From NCBI GenBank assembly GCA_963704535.1, contig OY969916.1, forward strand, positions 9,610,001 to 9,674,000: a stretch of 64,000 nt of DNA. The letters run 5' to 3'. Shown in pieces: positions 49,098 through 58,239 of this stretch (its first letter is position 1; each line of letters opens with the position of its first letter). Both the position numbers and the translations under genes were made by a program. The notes below the pieces were generated by a model. That model saw only the letters and a list, made by a program, of their open reading frames with translations, did not search any database and was not told the origin of the DNA. This DNA comes from G963704535 sp963704535. Lineage in GTDB: Bacteria > Chloroflexota > Chloroflexia > Chloroflexales > Roseiflexaceae.

Positions 49098-50759
49098 TCA
49101 ACCGCCCGACATATTGCCTCTCAACCGCTGTCCCTGCTTGGTGCCTCGGTTGATACCATTCTTGGTTGTCGTCGAGCTGCCGGCAGGCGCCCCAGTCGCG
49201 GGGACCACCTTATCGCCGGCCTTCTGAGTGGTGCCACTATCGTTGCCAGCCTTGTTGACATTGCCGGTCACTGACGGCTGGCCGTTCATCGCGGCCTGGT
49301 CAACCGGCAGGAAGATGGGGTTCGTGGCCTCTTCCTCGATTTGCTTCCAGATGGCGTCAATCTGCTGGTCGGACAGGTTGTACGCCTGCTTGAGCATATA
49401 GCGGCGGCTGATGGCGCCCATCTCGGCGTAGTTCCTAAGCGTCATAGAAGCTCGGAAGCGGGCGTCGCTGTGCTTCCAGCTCGCCTTCACGTCGATGGTC
49501 GGCAGGATGACGCGGTACTGGACCGTGCTCGGAAGCCTCCCATTGGCGAGTAGCACCTGGTCGAAGATGCCCCGCAGACCGCGTTCTAGCTGCCGCTGGC
49601 AACGTCGCAGCAGGCGGGTGAAGGCTATGTCTTGGGTATCTAGGTCGGTAGATGTGTTCCGCTTAATGCCCACCAGGTCGCTCGGCACCACCGACCAGAC
49701 CTTCTGCCGCAGGTACTCCACGTCCGCCAGCTCGGTCAGGCCAGCAGTGGCAGGGTCCTCAATCTCGGTCCTGTTGAGCATCGGGGTAGGCTTTCCATCC
49801 GGCCCTGTGGTGTACCCGGTGGTGATGTACAGGTCGTCCGACACGTCCACTGCCGGTAGGCCGGTCTGCTGGTTGTTCGGCTTGGCGTTGAAGCGCCGCC
49901 GCGTCATCCGGGAGATGTAGCGCTTGAGAATGTCCTCTTGGTCCTGGCGGTTCTTGCCGGTAACATCAACGTAGTGAACCCGGCGCGGGTAGGCGCGAGT
50001 GACGCGGGCTACAATCATTCCCTGCTCGACGAGCTGTAGCTTGCGCCAGTCAACACGCAGCGCGTCCAGGAGGCCCTTCTCAGAGTAGAGCAGCTTCCTG
50101 CTCGGCCAGAACTTGAAGTGGATAAGCTCCCACGGCTGCCAGCCGGCCACCGGACGGCCCTGCTTCTTCTGCTGGAACGCGACAGGCAAGCCGTCGTCAT
50201 CTTTGCCGGTTGCCAGTTTGCCCTTGTCGTCGCGGCTCACGAAGATTTCCTGCGGGCGGTAGGTTTGGCAGCCTACCAGCTCGGTCTTTGCAAACAGCGG
50301 CTCCACGAAGGCGTCGCCGTACTTGAGCATATCCCGCAGCACTTCCTCGACGAGCTGCTCCAGGTCCGCCCGCAACTTGGCGCGGTTCAGCATCTCGTGG
50401 ACGGCCTTGTCGTCGCTTTCGACCTGGAAGCCACGCCCGGAGGATACGTCCTCGAATGTCAGGGCGGCGTCCACCACGCCGTCGAGCATCGCCGCGATGT
50501 CTGAGATGTCCATCGCGTCGAAGTCGGTGTAGCGAGCGGCTCGGCTCCGCTCCTGCGCGGTGCGGATTGACGCCTGGAGGACCGCCATCGGGTCTTTGCG
50601 GTCCTTCTTGTCCATCGGCTCGACCTCGGTGCCGAAGCCTATGGGTTCCACGAACGGTAGTTCCTCTTTCGAGGGAGGCGGGGAGCCGGCCTCTGTCGCT
50701 GCCGGGGCCTGCGGCACGAAGAGGTTACGCCAGAACTCTCTGCTAAAAATCGAAGCCAT
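49098..50759 (-). CDS. Portal protein, T4 gp20-like
   Basis: A 553-residue protein starting at ATG 50759 after GGAGGG. Signature parts are DISDIAAMLDGVVDAAL, EVLRDMLKYGDAFVEPLF, PWELIHFKFWPSRKLLYSEKGLLDALRVDWRKLQLVEQGMIVARVTRAYPRRVHYVDV. The last is the typical stem and wing of gp20-type portals. It forms the dodecameric DNA gate. It overlaps the terminase end by 17 bases. The C-terminal 80 residues are low-complexity (threonine, glycine). Confidence 0.85.
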   Translation of the reverse strand: MASIFSREFWRNLFVPQAPAATEAGSPPPSKEELPFVEPIGFGTEVEPMDKKDRKDPMAVLQASIRTAQERSRAARYTDFDAMDISDIAAMLDGVVDAALTFEDVSSGRGFQVESDDKAVHEMLNRAKLRADLEQLVEEVLRDMLKYGDAFVEPLFAKTELVGCQTYRPQEIFVSRDDKGKLATGKDDDGLPVAFQQKKQGRPVAGWQPWELIHFKFWPSRKLLYSEKGLLDALRVDWRKLQLVEQGMIVARVTRAYPRRVHYVDVTGKNRQDQEDILKRYISRMTRRRFNAKPNNQQTGLPAVDVSDDLYITTGYTTGPDGKPTPMLNRTEIEDPATAGLTELADVEYLRQKVWSVVPSDLVGIKRNTSTDLDTQDIAFTRLLRRCQRQLERGLRGIFDQVLLANGRLPSTVQYRVILPTIDVKASWKHSDARFRASMTLRNYAEMGAISRRYMLKQAYNLSDQQIDAIWKQIEEEATNPIFLPVDQAAMNGQPSVTGNVNKAGNDSGTTQKAGDKVVPATGAPAGSSTTTKNGINRGTKQGQRLRGNMSGG

Positions 50760-52404
50760 CCAGCCCTCCAATATCGTAATCCGGGACGAATAGCCCGGTC
50801 CTTGGGTCCACCGTGAATAGGGTTCCTGGACCCATCCCCAGGTCCGCCCCGCCGACCATCTCGCCGCCGCGCAGCACGTCCAGGAAGGCCAGGTCCTCGT
50901 AAATCTCGGTCGTCATCAGACCCTTACGCTCGAACTCCTCGCGGGCGTGGTTCACCAGGGCCAGGCACATCACGTAGTCCTGGCTGAGTTCCTTGTCGTC
51001 GAGCCTGTAGAAGCTCATCTGGTGAACAAGCTGCTGTGTGGAGCTGTTCAGCGGGAAGATGAAGCGCCGGTTCTGAGCGGCCTGCTGAACGGCTGTCAGA
51101 ATGAGGGGCTTCGAGGTTGCGGAGAACACGAAGGGGATGACATTCTCAAGCTCGCTGACGAGCTGCTCGGCAACGTGACCACCACCGCCAGTAGCGTCCA
51201 CGGCAGTCATCACCGGGCGGTACATATCCCACACGCCCTTGGCGAACTGCTTGCCGGCCTCCCACCCCTTACCGCGTGTCTCACCCACATAAACTGTCTG
51301 GAAGGGCTGCCTGTCGATGCGCCAGACAATACAGACCGTGGGGTCCTTGTACTGGCCCAGGTCCACTCCCATCGCGTAGATAGCCCCGCTCCGCTCTGGC
51401 GGCACCGGCAGGTCGTACTCGATTGGCTCCGGCCCCTCCTTGGTCTGGCGGGTGTAGAGCTTCTCGATGATGCCGATTGGGAAGAAATCCGACAGGCTGA
51501 CGAACGCCCCCATCACGTTCTGCTCGTATATCTCCGGGAGCATCGTCTTCTGGAGGCCCCGGAGGTATGTCTTGTCCGTGAAGGGGTTGTCCCACGAGGT
51601 CAGGGTGCGTGATACGACAAACGGGTCGCCCTTGGTGCCGAGCTGGTAGTAGTCATAGAAGAAGTTTCTACCGTTCGGCGTCGAGATGCGGAACAGGGAG
51701 CCACCAGTGTCCGCGAGACGCATCAGCAGTACCACGTCCTCGATAGTCGGGTACTTGGGCACGTAGGCGCACTCGTCAACCTGGATATGGTTGATGGACA
51801 TACCCAAGAGGTACAGGCCGTTCTTCGCCAGCGAGCGGGCGTGTATCTCGCTCTGCACCCACTCGGTCCCGGTCTCGTTGCGCGTCCTGAGCGTCATCAT
51901 CGGGAACGGCGAATGGATTGCATCCAGGAAGAAGGGCTTGAACCGCTTGCTGCTGTTCGCAAAGTTGTAGGCGTAGGTCCAGGCGAGCTTGGCCTGCTCA
52001 AACGTCAGCGACGTGTTGACCGCCTTGTACGTGTTCCATTCAGTGCGGAGCATCCCATCGCTGGACGATGGATGGTGGCGGTAGAACGCCTTCCACAGCA
52101 GCCAGACGCCCGATGCGAAGGTCTTCCCAACGCGGTTGCCTGCCGAGAAGTTGCCCTGTTTCGCGTCGTGGAAGGCGTCCAGTACCTCGGCCTGCGCCGG
52201 ATAGGGATCAACGTCCAGGAAGTCGCGGGAGAACTGTGCCGGGCTGTGCTCTCCGGCAAGGAGCGCCTCTTGTAGTGTCTTGACAACGATAATGCCGGGT
52301 GCGCTCGGCTTGGGTTGTTCACCCACAGAGACCGCCTCCGGCGTCACCGTGGCGTTCTGAAAGTTAGCTTCTGCTTTTCGTCGTTTGCTGTTTCTCGGTG
52401 CCAT
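50743..52404 (-). CDS. Terminase large subunit
   Basis: A 553-residue protein starting at ATG 52404 (AGGAGG upstream). The ATPase half has Walker A SAGNRVGKT and Walker B HIQVDECAY. The nuclease half has RNase H-like motifs GVDLGQYKDPT and VDATGGGG. It moves DNA into the prohead and cuts it. The frame upstream of 52404 covers the AATTTT hairpin and is not coding. Confidence 0.9.
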   Translation of the reverse strand: MAPRNSKRRKAEANFQNATVTPEAVSVGEQPKPSAPGIIVVKTLQEALLAGEHSPAQFSRDFLDVDPYPAQAEVLDAFHDAKQGNFSAGNRVGKTFASGVWLLWKAFYRHHPSSSDGMLRTEWNTYKAVNTSLTFEQAKLAWTYAYNFANSSKRFKPFFLDAIHSPFPMMTLRTRNETGTEWVQSEIHARSLAKNGLYLLGMSINHIQVDECAYVPKYPTIEDVVLLMRLADTGGSLFRISTPNGRNFFYDYYQLGTKGDPFVVSRTLTSWDNPFTDKTYLRGLQKTMLPEIYEQNVMGAFVSLSDFFPIGIIEKLYTRQTKEGPEPIEYDLPVPPERSGAIYAMGVDLGQYKDPTVCIVWRIDRQPFQTVYVGETRGKGWEAGKQFAKGVWDMYRPVMTAVDATGGGGHVAEQLVSELENVIPFVFSATSKPLILTAVQQAAQNRRFIFPLNSSTQQLVHQMSFYRLDDKELSQDYVMCLALVNHAREEFERKGLMTTEIYEDLAFLDVLRGGEMVGGADLGMGPGTLFTVDPRTGLFVPDYDIGGLDGFDF

Positions 52405-52515
52405 CGTGCCTCCTGGTCGGCCAGAAGGGAGGGGTCGCTCGCGTACAGCGCGTCCGCAGCCGCAGGCCCCTCCCAGGCTGGCTCTCCGGCGTGGACACCG
52501 GAGCAAAAGAAAAGA

Positions 52516-52539
52516 GCGAGTGCCAAAATTGACACTCGC
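52516..52539 (-). terminator. AATTTT-loop hairpin copy f, terminator-like
   Basis: GCGAGTG (52516-52522) pairs perfectly with CACTCGC (52533-52539) around the CAATTTTG core. On the minus strand TCTTTTCTTTTG follows. It stands about 110 bases before the terminase start and is the best-formed copy of the repeated element. Confidence 0.7.
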
Positions 52540-52575
52540 CCTCTAAAATCAACCTCTCGTATTGTAATAGCCCCG

Positions 52576-52854
52576 CTAGGAGGCTTCCGGCGTACCGACT
52601 ATCTCAAGGTCTCGCAGCAGCTCATAGCTGATGTCGCACGCCTGCACTCCCATCGTGAGACTTTCCGTGTGGAAATAGACGACCATAACGCGGAAAACCA
52701 GGGCCGCCTCCGGGTCGAGCTGGCCGACCACGAGAACTTCCTTAGCCACTGCCCCCGGCGCGATGAGTTTCTGCATCGTGTAGAAGGCGTTCATACCAGC
52801 AACCAGAGCTTGCGTGTTGAACTGCGCCTCGGTCGGGTAGACGAACTGAGCCAT
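52576..52854 (-). CDS. Hypothetical late protein
   Basis: A 92-residue protein (EVLVVGQLDPEAALVFRVMVVYFHTESLTMG) with mixed helix and strand. It lies between the fibre-like gene and terminase. The family is unknown. Confidence 0.55.
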   Translation of the reverse strand: MAQFVYPTEAQFNTQALVAGMNAFYTMQKLIAPGAVAKEVLVVGQLDPEAALVFRVMVVYFHTESLTMGVQACDISYELLRDLEIVGTPEAS

Positions 52855-52912
52855 AGCTACACCTCCAGGTTCTTCGGGTCGTTGACCGGAGCCTTATCGG
52901 CCCCCGGCACCT

Positions 52913-53905
52913 TTAGGAAGCGGCCAGTTTCACCCCCCTGTCCCACAGCAGGTTGAGCAGCCGCTTGTCCTCATAGCGAACGCTGCTCTCGAACCAGCGG
53001 TCTATGCCGGTCTGGATTGCCTGCGAGAGCGTCGAGAGCGTGTCCTGGGCACTCATTGCCAGGTTCTTCGCGTCCTGGGCCAGTCGCTCGACAACAGAGA
53101 CGCGGCCCTCGACAGCCACCACGCGGTTGCCGAGCGCATTGACCTGCTCGTTCGCCCTGGTTGCCCCGCTGAGCGCCGTCTGCGCCAGATTGCGAGCCTC
53201 CTGGTCCACGGTCCCGGTCTTACCGGCGACAATCGCCTCGATAGCCTGCCGCACACCAGTGTCGGGGGTCGTCACCTCCACCCAGGTCCGGTCAGCCGCG
53301 AGCTGCCACGCCTCATCTCTGCTGATGCCCACAGGCCGAGCTGCCAGCGCGTCGAGGCGGCCCCACACCGGCTCGTAGATGCCCTTGACATAATTGGCCC
53401 GCTCCATCGCCCGCTGTGCCAGTTGCTGAGCGGCGCCCAGGTTAGCTTCGAGGGCCTGGATGCGGGACAGCGCCCCGTTCAGTTGCACCCGCAGCTCGGC
53501 CACCGCCGCATCGCTGGAGCCGCCCGTATCGCCACCGTTGGTCGGAGGTGGGGTAGTGGTTCCGCCCTCGGCGCCCACGTTTGCATTGAGCAGAACCAGG
53601 TATAGCTCCGCATCGTTGCCGCCGCCGCCCGGAGGCGCCTCAGTCACAAGCAGGCCGACCGTGCCATCGTTCAGAACAAACGGCATTGCGCCGCCGTCCT
53701 TGCCCAGTGTGGTTGTGCCGAGATACTGGCGGGCACCCGTTCGTGGATTGATAGCATACAGGCTGGTGTCGTCACGGTCAACCGTGGGGTCCTTCAAAGC
53801 GACTAGCAGGGTCTCACCGTTCGCGTCACTCTTCCAGCCGCGCACGTCGCCTACGTAGGACGGGGCCAGCTTAATCCTCAGCGTCTCGCTCAGTGGCGTT
53901 GCCAT
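52913..53905 (-). CDS. Virion-associated coiled-coil protein, possible head fibre
   Basis: A 330-residue protein. Residues about 1-100 are beta-rich (TLLVALKDPTVDRDDTSLYAINPRTGARQYLG). A threonine/glycine linker leads to a long coiled coil (about 130-310; heptads with AQRAMERANYVKG, VEGRVSVVERLAQDAKNL). Such stalk proteins often decorate phage heads. It starts inside the end of the preceding gene (35-base overlap). Confidence 0.5.
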   Translation of the reverse strand: MATPLSETLRIKLAPSYVGDVRGWKSDANGETLLVALKDPTVDRDDTSLYAINPRTGARQYLGTTTLGKDGGAMPFVLNDGTVGLLVTEAPPGGGGNDAELYLVLLNANVGAEGGTTTPPPTNGGDTGGSSDAAVAELRVQLNGALSRIQALEANLGAAQQLAQRAMERANYVKGIYEPVWGRLDALAARPVGISRDEAWQLAADRTWVEVTTPDTGVRQAIEAIVAGKTGTVDQEARNLAQTALSGATRANEQVNALGNRVVAVEGRVSVVERLAQDAKNLAMSAQDTLSTLSQAIQTGIDRWFESSVRYEDKRLLNLLWDRGVKLAAS

Positions 53906-54563
53906 CGTCAGGTCCTTCCAGTAGTTTCAGGTCCTCGGCGCTCCAGCCGTCGTCAGGCGTCACTACACCATCGACAACCTCGCCGCGAGGAGTATCATCT
54001 ATCGGGTGGCCCTCTTCTTCGAGGGTCTCTTCAATCTTCACGGTCCTGGTGCGCTTGCTGCGCTTCTTGTTTCCAAGGGCTTGCCACGCTTCGTCGAAGG
54101 AGTTTCCGTCTTCGGGCTTGATGCCCCACTTGCGGGCCTGCTCCATAAACAGGGCCGCGTCGCGCAAGGTGACGGTCTCCGGGTTCAGCGCCGCGTTGCG
54201 GATGGCCGCGTTCAGCACGACCCAAATAGCGTCCTCAATGCCGATGCGGTCCTTCTTATCTGGGATGGCCGATTTGGGCACCACAATGGCCTGGCTCAGA
54301 TGCCCGATGATGTAGCCCTGCTGCTCTTCGCCGGTCTCCGGGTTCACCTCCGTGACCTTGATGGGCTTCGTCATCAGGTGGTTCTTCTTGTGCCGGCTCA
54401 GGTTCGCCTCGTTCAGCTCAGGCTCGCCAGGGTGTGCGGCCTTCATACGGGAGATAATCGCCTTGTAGGGCGCCCCGTTCAGGAGCATCGCGTCGATTTC
54501 CTGCTGGCCCGGATGCGCGCAGACCTTGCACTGCTTCGCGCCGCTCCGGTGGTCTGCACTCAT
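53871..54563 (-). CDS. Probable terminase small subunit
   Basis: A 230-residue protein. The first 65 residues (CKVCAHPGQQEIDAMLLNGAPYKAIISRM ... NEANLSRHKKNHL) are a zinc-and-helix-turn-helix domain found in phage DNA-recognition proteins. The rest is helical with a very acidic C-terminus. Position at the head of the late operon, before the large terminase, fits a small subunit that selects DNA for packaging. The match is by domain and position only. Confidence 0.6.
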   Translation of the reverse strand: MSADHRSGAKQCKVCAHPGQQEIDAMLLNGAPYKAIISRMKAAHPGEPELNEANLSRHKKNHLMTKPIKVTEVNPETGEEQQGYIIGHLSQAIVVPKSAIPDKKDRIGIEDAIWVVLNAAIRNAALNPETVTLRDAALFMEQARKWGIKPEDGNSFDEAWQALGNKKRSKRTRTVKIEETLEEEGHPIDDTPRGEVVDGVVTPDDGWSAEDLKLLEGPDDGNATERDAED

Positions 54564-54808
54564 AGCATTTCCCCCTGAATGGTGTTCTGGAACCTGGGTA
54601 GGCCGACCGACTTCATCAGCCGGTTCCGTCGCTTACGCCGGGCCTTCTCCAGCCGGAGCATCCCTGCAATCCACACCACCGCTGCCATAATTCCGTCCTT
54701 ATTGGCCTCCCAGCACTCCGGGCAGAAGTAGACCGGAACCCCGCCGACGTGTCCGCTCACTGGCGCCTCGCAGAGAGCGCAGCAGTTCGTGTCTTCCAGT
54801 AGAGCCAC
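54560..54808 (-). CDS. Small zinc-ribbon protein, first late gene
   Basis: An 82-residue protein starting at GTG 54808 after GGGAGG. It has two CxxC pairs (CALCEAPVSG ... YFCPECWEANKDG) and a basic C-terminal helix (RLEKARRKRRNRLMKSVG). The next start overlaps its stop (ATGA). It may be a late regulator. The frame upstream to 54880 is untranslated leader with a partial AATTTT element. Confidence 0.6.
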   Translation of the reverse strand: MALLEDTNCCALCEAPVSGHVGGVPVYFCPECWEANKDGIMAAVVWIAGMLRLEKARRKRRNRLMKSVGLPRFQNTIQGEML

Positions 54809-54830
54809 AGTAGGGCCTCCCTCTCCAGCA

Positions 54831-54845
54831 GAAAATTGACACGAC
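54831..54845 (-). repeat. AATTTT-loop element, partial copy g
   Basis: On the minus strand GTCGTGTCAATTTTC: the left half and loop match copy f, but the right half is lost. It lies about 23 bases before the GTG start of the first late gene. Confidence 0.45.
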
Positions 54846-54904
54846 AAAAGGACTGACCCCCAAGGACCAGCCCTTCTCATATTTATATTGCCCCACGGTT
54901 ACTT

Positions 54905-54970
54905 GTGCAATTAACCCACGGTATACTCATAAATGTACGGACAGTGTACATAAAGTATATTATACCACAA
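54905..54970 (-). promoter_or_regulatory. Late promoter and double operator region
   Basis: On the minus strand an extended -10 (TGGTATAAT, TATAAT at 54964-54959) has no good -35 box, which suggests an activator. A dyad ATGTAC/GTACAT (54933-54951) lies downstream. The area holds two head-to-head copies of the early-promoter motif: TATACTCATAAATGTAC on plus and TATACTTTATGTAC on minus. Confidence 0.6.
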
Positions 54971-55002
54971 CCGAGGCAGAAATGGGACAGTTTACTGGAC
55001 AC

Positions 55003-55040
55003 AAAAAAAAGAGGGCCACCCCTCTCAGGGCGACCCTCTA
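55003..55040 (-). terminator. Terminator at phage right end
   Basis: On the minus strand AGAGGGTCGCCC pairs with GGGTGGCCCTCT, then TTTTTTTT. It would stop host transcription coming from the truncated dehydrogenase gene before it enters the phage late operon. Confidence 0.85.
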
Positions 55041-55084
55041 CTGATATTGTCTAATCACGTTCTTACCTCGAACTTCTCGTGGTA

Positions 55085-55107
55085 TTAACCATCACGGCCA
55101 ACCGTGG
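55085..55107. other. Probable phage attachment core, phage-host junction
   Basis: CACGG (55093-55097) and CCGTG (55102-55106) flank CCAA, a small dyad of the size used by tyrosine recombinases. The dehydrogenase frame runs into it and stops at TGA 55092-55094. To the left the sequence is phage intergenic DNA, to the right host gene. The other junction is outside the window. Confidence 0.45.
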
Positions 55108-56573
55108 TGCCGCCCACGCTGCACCGCGATAATGATCTCCTCCAGCGGCTTGTCGTTCTTGGCCTGGGCGTCGATCATATTGTCGCGCCCATTGTGATTG
55201 GCCCATAGCTGCCCGCCGGGCATGAACACGAAATCGATGCTGTTGCGCAGCCCCTCGGCCCACACCGGGCGCCGGCGCACATTCGGATCGTTGGCGAAGG
55301 GATTGTCGGCTGGGATGCTGCCGTCGGGGTTGAAGCGCAGGATCGCCGCGCGGCGCGGATCGGTCTCGGCGCAGACGTTGCAGGTGCTGCCGGCCGATAC
55401 GTAGAGCTTGCCGTCGGGGCCGAAGTGCAGCGTGCGCGAGCTGTGCCCGCCGCCGTCCGGCAGCTCGACGATCGGGGTATGCTGTTCCAGGTCGCCGTCC
55501 CGGTCGGCGTCGCAGTGGCGCGAGACCTGATCGTCCTCGGCTACGTACAGGCAGTCGCCCATCCACTCCAGGCCGTGCGGGCCGTTCAGCCCATTCAGCA
55601 CGGGTTCATTGCGGTCGGCCCGCCCGTCGCGGTCGGCGTCGGCCAGGCGGGTGACGCGGCCGGCCGTGCGCTCGGCGACGTAGAGCGCGCCGTCGGGGCC
55701 GACGGCCATCAGGCGTAGGCCGGCCAGCCCGGCGGCGAAGCCGCGCACGACAAAGCCGGGCGGGACGCGCAGCCGCGCCGCAACCTCGTCCGGCGGCGGG
55801 ATCGTCGTAGAAGGCGCGGGTGGGCTGGGCTGCGGCTGGGCTGGTGTCGCTTCAGTGCCTAGAGTTTCGCGGCCCAGCAACCCGAACAACACCCCCAACT
55901 CCCCGTGGTCCTCAAAGCGAGTGCGCTCGAACCACTGGACCGTGTACTCGCGCCCCTCGATCGTCTCGGTCTGCGGGTCGCTAAGTGGCAGCCCGAACAG
56001 CGCCAGGCTCTCGGCCTCGGTCACGCCGGGGCGACCGTCAAGCTCCAGGCCACTGGCGCGCCAGGCCGCCAGGAAGCGCCCGCACACAGTATGGCCGGTC
56101 TCGGCGAAGTGCCGGCAGCCGCTCTGAGGGGCGCTCTGCGGGAAGGTGCGCCAGTCGCGCCCCTGCTGCTCCAGCCGGTCGGCACCAAGGCGGCCAAGCA
56201 GGACATCGTACGGGCGCGGCTGGCCGGGGTGCAGCTCCAGGCGGTTGCGCTCGAACTGCTGCACCTGGAGGGTGCGGCCCTCGATCCGCTCCTCGTGCTG
56301 CGGCATGATCGGGAAGCCGAACACCGGCAGGCCGCCGTTCTGCTCCCAGAACGCGCGGATGCGCCCCTCGATGCAGAAGCCAGTCTCCGGGAAGCAGCGC
56401 CGCCCGCTCTGGGCCGCGCCGCTGGGCGCCGCCGGCAGCAGGGCCAGCGTGACGAGCAGCAGGGCGATGATACCCGTGAAACGTGAAACGTGATGCGTGA
56501 AACGTGAAACGTAATGCGTGTTGCGTGAAACGTGTTGCGTGTTGCGTGTTGCGTGTTGCGTAAAGTCTGTCAC
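55092..56573 (-). pseudogene. PQQ/sorbosone-type dehydrogenase, truncated at the phage junction
   Basis: 493 residues remain. A signal-like hydrophobic helix (IIALLLVTLALLPAAP) is followed by two LGFP-like repeats (FPETGFCIEGRIRAFWEQNGGLPVFGFPI) at about 55-215, then the beta-propeller of soluble sugar dehydrogenases: PPGFVVRGFAAGL, AVGPDGALYVAER, GPHGLEWMGDCLYVAEDDQV. The frame ends at RGRHHGWP; in this family GWP is mid-propeller and normally continues with YCYG-like sequence. The 3' part should lie beyond the other prophage end. The odd first 30 residues are encoded by a heptanucleotide repeat. Confidence 0.75.
56474..56561 (+). repeat. Heptanucleotide repeat array
   Basis: Consecutive 7- to 8-base units of GCGTGTT/ACGTGAA type. 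The same unit (inverted) occurs at 63455-63480. It overlaps the start of the dehydrogenase gene. Such arrays are a feature of some Chloroflexota and cyanobacterial genomes. Confidence 0.75.
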
Positions 56574-56648
56574 CCTTTCACCCCTTCACCTTGTCACCTT
56601 GTCGCCTTGTCGCCCCTTCATCTGATCACGGAAGGATTCTCGGTTCTT

Positions 56649-56778
56649 CGGCGGGGCGGCCTCGGCGGGGCGGCCTCGCGGGGCGGCCTCGCGGGGCGGC
56701 CACGGAGGGCGGCCACGGAGGGCGGCCTCGCGGGGCGGCCACGGAGGGGCGGCCTCGCGGGGCGGCCACGGAGGGCCT
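56649..56778 (+). repeat. GC-rich minisatellite
   Basis: About eight imperfect units of GGGGCGGCC(A/T)CG(C/G) type between the P450 and dehydrogenase genes. No gene is visible here (56,574-56,825). Confidence 0.75.
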
Positions 56779-56825
56779 GCCCTACAGGTTCTTGGTTTGT
56801 TCTTTGTTCTTTGTTCTCTCTTGTG

Positions 56826-58239
56826 CTACCCCAGCTCGACCATCTCGCGAATATTGCCGCGCACCGCGCCGGGCTGGAGTCGTTCGCCGCGCGGGGCGAC
56901 GAGCATCGGCATCCCGTACTTCGGCGACATCGTGATCTTGACCCGGCGGTCGATCCGGGCGCCGGGGCTGAGCGCGAGCTGGTAGCGCTGCAAGAGCATC
57001 GCCAGGACGATCTTGATCTCCATCGTCGCGAAGGTCGCGCCCAGGCACATGTGCGGGCCGGCGCCGAACGGCACATACTCATACACCGAGGGATCGATCG
57101 TGAGCCAGCGCTCGGGCAGGAACCGCTCCGGCTCGGGGTAGAGCGCGGGCATGTGGTGGGTGATATACGGGCTGAGCGTGACGGTCGCCCCACTGGGCAA
57201 GGCGTACGGCCCCAACTCGAATGGCGCGGTGCTGACGCGCATCATGAATGTGGCCGGCGGCAGCAGGCGCATGCTTTCTTTGATCACACGCTCCAGCAGC
57301 GGCAGCCGGTCGAGCTGCTCGACGGTCGGGGCATCGCCGCGCAGCGCGCCGGCCAGCTCGTCGAGCACGTCGGCCAGCACGCGCGGGTGCTGAGAGAGCA
57401 GGAACAGCGTCCAGGTCAGCGCGTTCGAGCTGGTCTCGTGGCCGGCGATGAAGATCAGGCCGGCCTGGCCGATCAGATCGGTGTCGGTCAGCGCGGCGCC
57501 GTCCTCGTCGCGGGCCTGGATGAGCATGGCCAGCACATCGTTCTGCCCGGCCAGGTCGGCCCGCTTCTGCCCGATCATGGTCAGGATGCGCGCCTCGATC
57601 TGCTCGGAGAGCGCCAGCAAGCGGCGCAGCGGCGTGCCGGGCCAGGGCCTCGGCAGCAGCAGCACACCGATCGACTCGTTCAGCGCCATCCACTGGTGGA
57701 TCAGCCGCCCGACGCTGCCGGCCTCCTGGGTGGCGTCGAGGCCGAACAGCGTGGCGGTAGCGATGCAGAGCGTCAATTGCTGCATCTCGCCGGCGATGTT
57801 GAGGCGCCGGCCCACGCGCCAGCCGTCCAGCATCCGCGCGGTGAGGGCCACCATCTGGTCCCGGTAGGTCTCGACGCGCCGGCGATGGAAGGCCGGCAGA
57901 ACCAGTCGCCGCTGCCGGCGGTGCTGGTCGCCATTCATGCTCAGCAAATTGTAGGTCAGGTGGGCCAGCGCCGAGTTCGGGCGGCGCCTCCGCCGGCGCG
58001 ATCGGGATGGAGTGGAACAGCGCCGCGTTGGACAGCACCTGATGGTTGTACTCGGGACCAAAGGCAAAGACCCAGAACGGATTGTCCGCCATCGCAGACA
58101 CGACCTGGCCGTAGTCGCGGGAGATCGCGCCCATAAAGGCGACCGGGTCGCGCAGGAATTTGATCAACTGACCGCGCCACCCCAGCAGCGGAGCCGCGCG
58201 CGGGCCGGGGACCGGCATAGCGATTGACGAAGCGGTCAT
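56826..58239 (-). pseudogene. Cytochrome P450, frameshifted
   Basis: The N-terminus (MTASSIAMPVPGPRAAPLLG) starts at 58239 with GGGAG upstream and runs to IPIAPAEAP. The remainder is in another frame from about 57,985 (NSALAHLTYNLLSMNGDQHRRQRRLV). One base is gained or two lost near 57,975-57,990. All core motifs are intact: I-helix AGHETSSN, ExxR in ESMRLLPP, and the heme loop FGAGPHMCLG. P450s oxidise small organic molecules. Because only one shift is seen, either a recent mutation or a sequence error is possible. Confidence 0.8.

Noticed and set aside
56474..56561. CRISPR-like or origin iterons
   Set aside because: Simple 7-base tandem repeats with no spacers; the same unit occurs elsewhere in host DNA.
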